Shown here: piece by piece, positions 26,201 through 33,576 of the stretch | Position numbering within the stretch: the first letter of the stretch is position 1 | Layout of the letters: each line of letters opens with the position of its first letter | NCBI RefSeq assembly: GCF_024519315.1 | Contig: NZ_JANIIC010000001.1 | Location: 124,001-188,000, forward strand | Source: Streptomyces malaysiensis subsp. samsunensis | Lineage (GTDB): Bacteria > Actinomycetota > Actinomycetes > Streptomycetales > Streptomycetaceae | Length of the DNA: 64,000 bases | Reading direction: 5' to 3' | Program-made: the position numbers and the translations under genes | Notes under the pieces: model-generated | Told to the model about the DNA's origin: nothing | The model's database searches: none | Seen by the model: only the letters and a program-made list of their open reading frames with translations

Positions 26201-27376
26201 CTGCGGCTCCGGGGCGCCGCTCGGCTCCTCGGCGGCGGGAGCGGTGCCCCGGACGGCACGGCGGCGGGTACGGGTGCGCGGCGCCTCCTCGGCCTGCGCA
26301 CCGGCGGGCTCCTCGGAGCTCTCGCCCCGCTGCTCCTCGGCGGCGGGCTCCTCGGGGGCCTCGGCCTCCGCGGGCGCTCCGGCGGGAGCGGTCGCCTTAC
26401 GGGTCGCACGGCGGCGCGAACGGGCGGGGGCAGCGGGCACGGTCTCCGCCTCGGCCTCGGCCTCCGCAGCGGCCGCGGACTCCTCGGCCCGCTCCGGCTC
26501 CACGGGGGCGTCCGCCGGAGCGATCGTCTTACGGGTCGTACGACGGCGCGTACGGGTACGCGGGGCCTCGTCGGCCGGGGCATCGGCTGCGACTGCGGCC
26601 GAGGCCGTGGTCTCGTCGCCACTGCCACCAGCGGCCGCCGTGGACGACGCGTCCGCGTCGGCGGTCTCCGCCTGCGGCGGGCCGGCGGGGGCGGTCGCCT
26701 TACGGGTCGAACGGCGGCGGGTACGGGCGGGGGCAGCGGGCACGGTCTCCGCCTCGGCCTCGGCTTCAGAAGCGGCCGCGGCCTCCTCGGACTCTTCGGG
26801 CTCCTCCGGCTCCACGACCTCCGCCTCCGCCGGCGCACCGGCCGGAGCGGTCACCTTACGGGTCGCACGGCGGCGCGAACGGGCGTGCGGAGCGGCCTCG
26901 GGGGCGGCTTCCGTCACGGCTTCCGACACGGGCTCCGCGGCGGCTTCGGTCTCCTCGCCGCCACGCCCGGCATCGGCCGACACCACGGTCTCCGCGGCCT
27001 CCGGCGAACCCGCCGGGGACGTCGCCTTGCGCGCCACCCGGCGCCGCGTACGGGCGGGTGGAGCGGCGGATTCGGGGTCGGCCCCGGCCGCGGACGCGCT
27101 CGCCGTGGCCATGGCGGCACCGGCGGCGACGGGCTCGGAAGCGGCATCGGCGACGGCGATCTGATCGGCCGGTATGGCCGGTGCGGAGGACGTGGTGACC
27201 TCGGCCTCGCTCACCGCACCGGGCGGCGGGCCCGCCGGGCGGGACGCCGCACGGCGGCGGCGCGGCGGCAGAGTGTCACTGGGCGTGCTCTCGATGGATT
27301 CCCCGGGCGCCGCGGCACGCGACGCGATGGGCCCTGGGGACTGGATGTGTTCGGTCGGCTCAATTGGTTCGAGCAT
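23225..27376 (-). CDS. rne: RNase E/G family ribonuclease with repetitive extensions
   Basis: Endoribonuclease of RNA decay and rRNA/tRNA processing. At 1383 residues it is much longer than E. coli RNase G and also long for actinobacteria. Residues 1-645 form an acidic region with seven copies of a basic unit like TRRRATRKATAPAGAP. The catalytic core (about 650-1095) has the S1 segment YVGNVYLGKVQNVLP, the metal-binding DVNTGKF (about 980) and DFIDM (about 1023), and the zinc-link CVHCNGRG (about 1084). Two more basic units follow, then a Lys/Ala tail (about 1309-1374) like histone H1. The start at 27376 (MLEPIEPTEH) fits relatives; the 41 in-frame residues upstream are excluded. The flanking genes are the standard ones. 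Confidence 0.95.
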   Translation of the reverse strand: MLEPIEPTEHIQSPGPIASRAAAPGESIESTPSDTLPPRRRRAASRPAGPPPGAVSEAEVTTSSAPAIPADQIAVADAASEPVAAGAAMATASASAAGADPESAAPPARTRRRVARKATSPAGSPEAAETVVSADAGRGGEETEAAAEPVSEAVTEAAPEAAPHARSRRRATRKVTAPAGAPAEAEVVEPEEPEESEEAAAASEAEAEAETVPAAPARTRRRSTRKATAPAGPPQAETADADASSTAAAGGSGDETTASAAVAADAPADEAPRTRTRRRTTRKTIAPADAPVEPERAEESAAAAEAEAEAETVPAAPARSRRRATRKATAPAGAPAEAEAPEEPAAEEQRGESSEEPAGAQAEEAPRTRTRRRAVRGTAPAAEEPSGAPEPQGAEPEAGAPAAEAASEPESVPRSRRREARPPTAVFQAPVFTEPVFQTPESAAAEAAAALEGADDADEDEDEGQPTAEAVEPETSAGRRRRRRRGVPAEEHPEPEETEAAESETEAESGHPEGEHGEEEPGDRPARRRRRGGRRRRRGETAEGAEGAEGRSEGETGERYEDESAAEGEGAEEQGEGRDESGAESGESGGSTSSRRRRRRRRRSGEAAEAETTGGDDPERTVVKVREPRERRGKEAESSADEVQSIKGSTRLEAKKQRRREGREQGRRRVPIITEAEFLARREAVERVMVVRQNGDRTQIGVLEDNVLVEHFVNKEQATSYVGNVYLGKVQNVLPSMEAAFVDIGKGRNAVLYAGEVNFEALGLANGPRRIETALKSGQSVLVQVTKDPIGHKGARLTSQVSLPGRYLVYVPEGSMTGISRKLPDTERARLKQILKKIVPEDAGVIVRTAAEGASEDELSRDVARLQAQWEEIKKKAKNGGAPSLLYGEPDMTVRVVRDIFNEDFSKVIVSGDDAWQTIHGYVSHVAPDLADRLQKWTSDVDVFATYRIDEQLMKALDRKVWLPSGGSLVIDRTEAMVVIDVNTGKFTGQGGNLEETVTRNNLEAAEEIVRQLRLRDLGGIIVIDFIDMVLESNRDLVLRRLLECLGRDRTKHQVAEVTSLGLVQMTRKRVGQGLLESFSESCVHCNGRGVIVHMDQASAAGGGGGKRKKKKSAAGAGQQPAEQEPAAVAGAEAEPEDVTEAAAEIAAEATQPKPLPEPVFAADEELYSSAAEAEAAATRGRTRRRATRKVSAPAGAPKTAKEPEGVVVVVADEPREAAEPEPEAAAEAPASASAEELEAPIEGVPAPRTRRRATRKVSAPAGSPTGSEEAAVVVVSGSSAEPEPQPEPEARSESEAAPESASAEGEAETEAPAKKRTARKAAKKAPAKKAAAKKTAEKKTAAKKTAAKKTTAKKTTAKKAASKKTAAAEQQTPQSVSAAADD

Positions 27377-27598
27377 GCGGGCGTTTCTCCCGTCACGCTC
27401 CCGGGCGCCGCGCCTGCTTCCGGCCGGCCACTCGCGCACTGTGCGCGTGTGCCGCCGTCCGGGGCGCGGGCGCCGCACGGGAGCTGTCGTCTCGCTCACC
27501 GGGACCGGATATGTCGGGACCGGCGAAAGTCTTCTGGTCAGTGCGCCAGCCGGACCCGGGTGGCTCCCAAGTGCGTCGGCGGCGCATCGACGGCGGCC

Positions 27599-28417
27599 CT
27601 ACGCGGGACCTCCCGGCGCCATCGCGGCGGTCAGCTCGCCGGCCGCGGATGTCGCGGCCTGAGCTGCCTCGCGATCGGGCGCGAGCGGATCGGTCACCGT
27701 GCCGGACTCCTCATCGAGCAGCCCCTGCGCCAGCCTGGTCACCGCTGCGGGGACCGGCGGCGCCAGGTCGGCCGTAGCGCGGAGACCGGACAGGACGTCG
27801 TCGGGTCGTACGGCAGGTGTCAGATGCCGCACCACCAGCCGCAGTATCGCACAGCCACCGTCGCCGGGCCTATCGGCCCGGGGCGGAAGCGTCTCCAGCC
27901 GGGCCACCGCGGCACGGGCGTCGAAGGTTCGCAACCCGTTTTTCGTCCGGCGCTCGACCTCGACCGTGTCGGCCTCCAGGAAGGCGGCGACGGCACGCTC
28001 GGCGTCCGTCCGGGCCACCTGGTCGAGCCGGATCTCCCACTCGGACGCCTCCAGCCGGTCGGCGAGCCCCGGGGTGCGGGCCTCCACGGACTCGATCACA
28101 TCGAGACCCGCGGGCAACGACTCGTCGAGGACCGCCCGCAGCTTCTCGGGGTCGCGCGCCTCGGTCAGCTGGATCTCCAGGTACTCCGCCTCGCTGCCGG
28201 TGCCGGTGGGTGCGGCATTGGCGTAGGACACCTTGGGATGCGGGGTGAAGCCCGCCGAGTAGGCCATCGGCACCTCGGCGCGGCGCAGCGCGCGCTCGAA
28301 GGCGCGCTGGAAGTCGCGGTGGCTGGTGAACCGGAGGCGGCCGCGCTTGGTGTAACGCAAACGGATGCGCTGCACCGCGGGAGCGGGCGGCGGGCCTTCG
28401 GGCTGTCGCTTGCCCAG
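27599..28417 (-). CDS. TIGR03936/DUF2344 protein, radical SAM partner
   Basis: The recognised domain starts QRIRLRYTKRGRLRFTSHRD and contains MAYSAGFTPHPKVSYANAAP, diagnostic of TIGR03936, a family found next to or fused to TIGR03960 radical SAM enzymes, as here. The role is unclear; an RNA-modification link has been suggested from its place beside rne. No ATG or GTG with a ribosome binding site precedes the conserved LGKRQPEGPPPAPAVQRI segment. The best start is the CTG at 28415-28417, eight bases after AAGGAG (272 residues). A GTG at VQRI, without a ribosome binding site, is the alternative. Confidence 0.85.
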   Translation of the reverse strand: MGKRQPEGPPPAPAVQRIRLRYTKRGRLRFTSHRDFQRAFERALRRAEVPMAYSAGFTPHPKVSYANAAPTGTGSEAEYLEIQLTEARDPEKLRAVLDESLPAGLDVIESVEARTPGLADRLEASEWEIRLDQVARTDAERAVAAFLEADTVEVERRTKNGLRTFDARAAVARLETLPPRADRPGDGGCAILRLVVRHLTPAVRPDDVLSGLRATADLAPPVPAAVTRLAQGLLDEESGTVTDPLAPDREAAQAATSAAGELTAAMAPGGPA

Positions 28418-28584
28418 GGGACTGTCTCCTTGTATTCCTTGCGGTCGAACACCAGGGCCACCGGGGCCCCGGTCTCTTCCAGCGTACTTTGTGGGCGGCC
28501 CGGTGACGGAGGACCGCCGGACGGCTACTGCGCCGCCGGACGGCCGCCTCACCGCCGGAGGACTACTTCACCGGCACCGGAGCG

Positions 28585-30507
28585 CTACTTCACCGACAGC
28601 GGCAGCAGCTTCCGGCCGGTGGGGCCGATCTGGATCTCGGTCTGCATCTGCGGGCAGACGCCGCAGTCGAAGCAGGGGGTCCAGCGGCAGTCGTCGACCT
28701 CGGTCTCGTCGAGCGCGTCCTGCCAGTCCTCCCACAGCCAGTCCTTGTCCAGGCCCGAGTCGAGGTGGTCCCAGGGCAGGACCTCCTCGTAGGTGCGCTC
28801 GCGGGTGGTGTACCAATCGAGGTCGAGGCCGAAGTCGGGCAGGGTGCGCTCGGCGCACTCCATCCACCGGTCGTAGCTGAAGTGCTCGCGCCAGCCGTCG
28901 AAGCGGCCGCCGTCCTCGTAGACGGCGCGGATGACCGCGCCCACACGGCGGTCGCCGCGCGAGAGCAGGCCCTCGACGATGCCGGGCTTGCCGTCGTGGT
29001 AGCGGAAGCCGATCGAGCGGCCGTACTTCTTGTCGCCGCGGATCTTCTCGCGCAGCTTCTCCAGCCGGGCGTCGGTCTCCTCGGCGCTCAGCTGCGGGGC
29101 CCACTGGAAGGGGGTGTGCGGCTTGGGGACGAAGCCGCCGATCGAGACGGTGCAGCGGATGTCGTTCTTACCGGACACCTCGCGGCCCTTGGCGATGACC
29201 TTGGTGGCCATGTCGGCGATCTGAAGCACGTCCTCGTCGGTCTCGGTGGGCAGCCCGCACATGAAGTACAACTTCACCTGCCGCCAGCCGTTTCCGTACG
29301 CGGTGGCCACCGTACGGATGAGGTCATCTTCCGAGACCATCTTGTTGATGACCTTACGGATGCGCTCACTGCCGCCCTCGGGGGCGAAGGTGAGGCCCGA
29401 GCGACGCCCGTTACGGGTCAGCTCGTTGGCGAGGTCGATGTTGAAGGCGTCCACCCGGGTCGACGGGAGGGACAGGCCGATCTTGTCCTCCTCGTACCGG
29501 TCGGCGAGGCCCTTGGCGATATCGCCGATCTCGGTGTGGTCGGCGGAGGAGAGCGACAACAGGCCGACCTCCTCGAATCCGGTGGCCTTGAGCCCCTTCT
29601 CGACCATCTCGCCGATCCCGGTGATCGACCGCTCGCGCACCGGGCGGGTGATCATGCCCGCCTGGCAGAAGCGGCAGCCGCGGGTGCAGCCGCGGAAGAT
29701 CTCCACCGACATCCGCTCATGGACGGTCTCGGCCAGCGGCACCAGCGGCTGCTTCGGGTAGGGCCACTCGTCGAGGTCCATGACGGTGTGCTTGGACACC
29801 CGCCACGGCACGCCCGAGCGGTTGGGCACGACGCGCGCGATCCGCCCGTCGGCCAGGTACTCCACGTCGTAGAACTTCGGGACATAGATACTGCCCGTGC
29901 GGGCGAGACGGAAGAGCAGCTCGTCCCGGCCACCCGGGCGGCCCTCGGCCTTCCAGGCGCGGATGATCCCGGTCATGTCGAGCACGGCCTGCTCACCGTC
30001 GCCGATCACCGCGCAGTCGATGAAGTCGGCGATCGGCTCGGGGTTGAACGCGGCGTGGCCGCCCGCGACCACGACCGGGTGGTCCTCGGTGCGGTCCGCG
30101 GCGTCCAGGGGGATACCGGCGAGGTCGAGCGCGGTGAGGAGGTTGGTGTACCCCAGCTCGGTGGAGAAGGAGACGCCGAAGAAGTCGAACGCGGAGACCG
30201 GGCGGTGCGAATCGACGGTGAACTGCGGCACCTTGTGCTCGCGCATCAGCTCCTCGAGGTCCGGCCACACGCTGTAGGTGCGCTCGGCGAGCACGCCCTC
30301 GCGCTCGTTGAGGACCTCGTAGAGGATCATGACGCCCTGGTTGGGCAGCCCGACCTCGTAGGCGTCCGGGTACATGAGAGCCCAGCGGACATCGCAGCTC
30401 TCCCACGGCTTGACAGTGGAATTGAGCTCGCCACCGACGTACTGGATGGGCTTTTGCACATGCGGCAGCAGGGACTCGAGCTGTGGGAAGACCGACTCGA
30501 CAGACAT
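28585..30507 (-). CDS. TIGR03960 family radical SAM protein
   Basis: A protein of 640 residues starting MSVESVFPQLESLLPHVQKP at the ATG at 30507. An N-terminal B12-binding-like domain (YPDAYEVGLPNQGVMILYEV, VVVAGGHAAFNPEP) is followed by the radical SAM core with its 4Fe-4S triad in CTRGCRFCQAG. A C-terminal segment has CFDCGVCPQMQ, possibly a second cluster. The reaction is not known to me. It is tightly linked to the TIGR03936 gene downstream and to rne, a combination conserved in actinobacteria. Confidence 0.9.
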   Translation of the reverse strand: MSVESVFPQLESLLPHVQKPIQYVGGELNSTVKPWESCDVRWALMYPDAYEVGLPNQGVMILYEVLNEREGVLAERTYSVWPDLEELMREHKVPQFTVDSHRPVSAFDFFGVSFSTELGYTNLLTALDLAGIPLDAADRTEDHPVVVAGGHAAFNPEPIADFIDCAVIGDGEQAVLDMTGIIRAWKAEGRPGGRDELLFRLARTGSIYVPKFYDVEYLADGRIARVVPNRSGVPWRVSKHTVMDLDEWPYPKQPLVPLAETVHERMSVEIFRGCTRGCRFCQAGMITRPVRERSITGIGEMVEKGLKATGFEEVGLLSLSSADHTEIGDIAKGLADRYEEDKIGLSLPSTRVDAFNIDLANELTRNGRRSGLTFAPEGGSERIRKVINKMVSEDDLIRTVATAYGNGWRQVKLYFMCGLPTETDEDVLQIADMATKVIAKGREVSGKNDIRCTVSIGGFVPKPHTPFQWAPQLSAEETDARLEKLREKIRGDKKYGRSIGFRYHDGKPGIVEGLLSRGDRRVGAVIRAVYEDGGRFDGWREHFSYDRWMECAERTLPDFGLDLDWYTTRERTYEEVLPWDHLDSGLDKDWLWEDWQDALDETEVDDCRWTPCFDCGVCPQMQTEIQIGPTGRKLLPLSVK

Positions 30508-30578
30508 CGCGGACTTTCGTGAGCTGACAGGGGTGACCCTCAAGCGTACCCGCCCGCGCGAGGCTCCCTCGCCATGGA

Positions 30579-32216
30579 TCACGCCTCCAGGGCCGCCCGG
30601 TGCTTCTTGCGCGAGACCTCGGCCCACAGGCCGGGCAGCTCACGCTCGCGGGCGGCGGCCCGCCCCTCCTCCCTGCCGTAGAGCAGGCCGAAGGTGAAGT
30701 CGCTCTCCCCCGCGCCATGGGCCTGGGTGGCCAGCGTCCGCAGCGCCTCGCGCGTGACGACGCTGTCCTGGTGGTCGCCGAGCACATCCTGCACGCCCTG
30801 CATACGGCGGGCGAAGGTCTTGGCGGGCTTGCCGAGCGCGGGCCGGGCCGTCTCGGCCGCGTAGCGCACGCGCTTGGCTGCCTTACGGGCCTGGTGGACG
30901 GCGACGTCGCGGTCCGGCCCCCGGGGCGTCTCCAGGGCGGTGGCCATACGGCCGGCGAGCCGCTCGTAGTCACGCAGCACGGCCTTGACGACCACCGGTG
31001 TGGCCGGCTTTCCGGCGGCGGTGCGCAGCGGCGGATCGGCCGCCAGGGCGTCGAGGGTGTCCAGGAGCGTGAGATAGCGCTCGCTGTCCAGCGCGGCCAG
31101 GACGGTCGCGCGGGCGCCGTCGCGCTGCCCCTGCGACCACTGACGCAGCCGGTCCCGGACCGGGCCGAGCCGGAGGTCGCCCGGCAGCTCGGCGAGCCGG
31201 CCCTCGAGCCGCTCGGTGAGCACCTCGCGGTCGCGCTCCACACCGAGCTCACCGGCCAGCCACTTCAGCTCGTCGCCGACCGGATCGGTCACCGTACGGT
31301 CCAGGACCGCGCGGTAGGAGCGGAAGGCGCTGCGCAGCCGCCGGGTGGCGACCCGCATCCGGTGCACCGCGTCCGGCAGGTCCCTGCGCACGGCGGGGTC
31401 GAGCCGTACCAGGGCGTCGATCTGACGGCGTGCATAGTCCAGGACGACATCGTCGGCGCCGAGGGGCCGCCGGGGCGCCGGAGCGGCCCGCTCGACCTGA
31501 CGGGCGGTCTTCGCGGGCTTCCCGGGCCTGGCGGGCCGGCCGGGCCCGTCTCCGCCGGTCTCGACGGCGACCGCGGCCCGCTCCGTCTCGGCCAGGGCCT
31601 TGGCCAGCTTGGAGGGGGTGTCGGCGCGGTGCAGCCCGCCGTCGCGCAGCCGCACCTCGACCGCGTCGAGCAGCCGCCGATCGTGACCACGGCCCTCGGC
31701 GAGCTCGACCTCGACCTCGGTCCACCGCACGGGCGCGCTCTCCTCGGGCGCCAGCCGCCGGGCCGTCACCCGGTCGACGCACACCTCGGCGAGCACGGTG
31801 CCGTCGGCGTCCACCAGATCCTTGCGGTCCCGCTCGGTGTGCAGATGGGCGAGCGGGCGCAGCGGATCGTGGCGGACCCGCGAGCGCAGCAGCGCGGCCA
31901 TCTCGGCGGGCACCTCGCCGCCGAGCGGCGCGTGCAGCTCCTCCCGGACGTCCGGGCCGACAGGCAGCTTCAGATGCCAGCCCTCGTCATGGCCGCCGGT
32001 GCGGTGGCGCAAGGTGATGCCGTCTCCCAGCAGCCGTCGGCCGGGGGTGTCGTAGTAGGTGGCCTCGAGGGTGGCGACACCCCGGCTCACCACGGTCGCG
32101 ACCGGGCCCGCCCCGGTCAGCTCGGGCAGACCCGGCAGGTCGGGCCGCCCGGACGGACCGGCTTCCTCGGCGGTGGCCTCGTATTTGCGCTCGATCTCCT
32201 GCTTCGTGTCCACCAT
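30579..32216 (-). CDS. CYTH and CHAD domain protein
   Basis: About 545 residues. Residues 5-210 are a CYTH domain: the EIERKYE signature at the start, TYYDTPGRRLLGDGITLRHR, WHLKLP and EVCVDRVTARR give the acidic and basic pairs that bind inorganic polyphosphate or triphosphate. After a linker of Pro, Arg and Lys, residues ~265-540 form a CHAD domain rich in conserved His and Arg (VHRMRVATRRLRSAFRSYR, VHQARKAAKRVRYAAET), a polyphosphate-binding helical repeat. A role in polyphosphate metabolism is inferred. The start is the ATG at 32216 (MVDTKQEIERKYE); a GTG three codons upstream is possible. It lies 36 bp or more after rodA. Confidence 0.9.
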   Translation of the reverse strand: MVDTKQEIERKYEATAEEAGPSGRPDLPGLPELTGAGPVATVVSRGVATLEATYYDTPGRRLLGDGITLRHRTGGHDEGWHLKLPVGPDVREELHAPLGGEVPAEMAALLRSRVRHDPLRPLAHLHTERDRKDLVDADGTVLAEVCVDRVTARRLAPEESAPVRWTEVEVELAEGRGHDRRLLDAVEVRLRDGGLHRADTPSKLAKALAETERAAVAVETGGDGPGRPARPGKPAKTARQVERAAPAPRRPLGADDVVLDYARRQIDALVRLDPAVRRDLPDAVHRMRVATRRLRSAFRSYRAVLDRTVTDPVGDELKWLAGELGVERDREVLTERLEGRLAELPGDLRLGPVRDRLRQWSQGQRDGARATVLAALDSERYLTLLDTLDALAADPPLRTAAGKPATPVVVKAVLRDYERLAGRMATALETPRGPDRDVAVHQARKAAKRVRYAAETARPALGKPAKTFARRMQGVQDVLGDHQDSVVTREALRTLATQAHGAGESDFTFGLLYGREEGRAAARERELPGLWAEVSRKKHRAALEA

Positions 32217-32261
32217 GTGTGTCACGTACCCGAACTCGGGCTTATCAGCCCTTTCTCAGCC

Positions 32262-33464
32262 CTAAGCGGAGACGGGCCGCTGCACACGGATGGACTGGAG
32301 CAGCCCGATCGCGATCCATACGGCGAACATCGAGGATCCGCCGTAGGAGACGAACGGCAGCGGCAGACCGGCCACCGGCATGATGCCCAGCGTCATCCCG
32401 ATGTTCTCGAACGCCTGGAACGCGAACCAGGCGATGATCCCGGCCGCGACGACGGTCCCGTACAGCTCAGTGGTGTCGCGCGCGATCCGGCAGGCGCGCC
32501 ACAGCACGACCCCCAGCAGCAGGATGATCAGGCCCGCGCCGAGGAAGCCGAGCTCCTCCCCCGCGACCGTGAAGACGAAGTCGGTCTGCTGCTCGGGCAC
32601 GAACTGACCGGTGGTCTGGGTGCCGTGGAAGAGCCCCTTACCGGTGAGTCCGCCCGAGCCGATCGCGATCCGCGCCTGGTTGGTGTTGTAGCCGACCCCG
32701 GCCGGGTCGAGCGCGGGGTTGGCGAAGGCGGCGAAGCGGTCGATCTGGTACTGGTCGAGGACGTGCAGCTGCCAGATGAGCAGCGCGCCGACCACGGCCG
32801 TGAGGATCAGCCCGGCGATCCAGCGGTTGGAGGCGCCGGAGGCGAGCAGCACGGCGAGCACGATCACCGCCATGACCATCACCGAGCCGAGGTCCGGCAT
32901 CAGCAGCACGATCGCGATGGGCAGCGCGGCCAGGCCGAGCGCCTGGACGACGGTGCGGTGATCCGGGTTGAGCCGGTCGCCCGCGTCCACCCGCGCGGCC
33001 AGCAGCATCGCCATCCCCAGAATGATCGTGATCTTGGCGAACTCACCGGGCTGGATGGAGAATCCGCCGCCGATCACGATCCATGCGTGGGCACCGTTGA
33101 TCGTCGAGCCCAGCGGGGTGAGCACGGCGAGGACGAGGATGACGGACAGCCCGTAGAGGACCGGGACCGCGCCGCGCAGGGTGCGATGGCCCAGCCAGAT
33201 GGTGCCGATGGCGAGCACCAGCCCGATACCGGTGTTGAGGGCGTGCCGCACCAGGAAGTAGTACGGATCGCCCTGGTTGAGCTCGGTGCGGTTGCGGGTG
33301 GCCGAGTAGACGAGCGCCCCGCCGACCGCGGACAGGGCCAGCGCGGTGAGCAGCAGCACCCAGTCCAGGCGGCGCACGACCGAGTCGCGCGCCATGAGCT
33401 TGCTCCAGGCGCCGCGCTCGGGAGTGAAGCGGCGGACGGAGTACCCATGCGTGGATGTGCTCAC
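32262..33464 (-). CDS. rodA: FtsW/RodA/SpoVE family peptidoglycan polymerase
   Basis: SEDS glycosyltransferase that polymerises lipid II together with its class B PBP. The 400-residue protein has about ten membrane spans. Family motifs visible are HAWIVIGGGFSIQPGEFAKI, LLMPDLGSVMVM, and the C-terminal ENIGMTLGIMPVAGLPLPFV followed by SYGGSS. The start is the GTG at 33464 behind AGGAGG. The PBP2 gene precedes it in the mreBCD cluster, so this pair is the elongation or spore-wall synthase rather than FtsW/FtsI. Confidence 0.95.
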   Translation of the reverse strand: MSTSTHGYSVRRFTPERGAWSKLMARDSVVRRLDWVLLLTALALSAVGGALVYSATRNRTELNQGDPYYFLVRHALNTGIGLVLAIGTIWLGHRTLRGAVPVLYGLSVILVLAVLTPLGSTINGAHAWIVIGGGFSIQPGEFAKITIILGMAMLLAARVDAGDRLNPDHRTVVQALGLAALPIAIVLLMPDLGSVMVMAVIVLAVLLASGASNRWIAGLILTAVVGALLIWQLHVLDQYQIDRFAAFANPALDPAGVGYNTNQARIAIGSGGLTGKGLFHGTQTTGQFVPEQQTDFVFTVAGEELGFLGAGLIILLLGVVLWRACRIARDTTELYGTVVAAGIIAWFAFQAFENIGMTLGIMPVAGLPLPFVSYGGSSMFAVWIAIGLLQSIRVQRPVSA

Positions 33465-33576
33465 GCCTGCCTCCTGTTCGCCCCGCCGCGGCAGCGGCTC
33501 ATGTCACCGTCGCCCGCGCGGCGCAGAGGCGCGCCTTTCGTCGTCGTCCGCGACCCGGCGGCCGCGCGTGCGTCGC

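Noticed and set aside
23198..28792. 1864-residue open frame on the plus strand
   Set aside because: Antisense of rne and its neighbours; its Leu/Gly/Arg repeats simply mirror the RNase E low-complexity codons.
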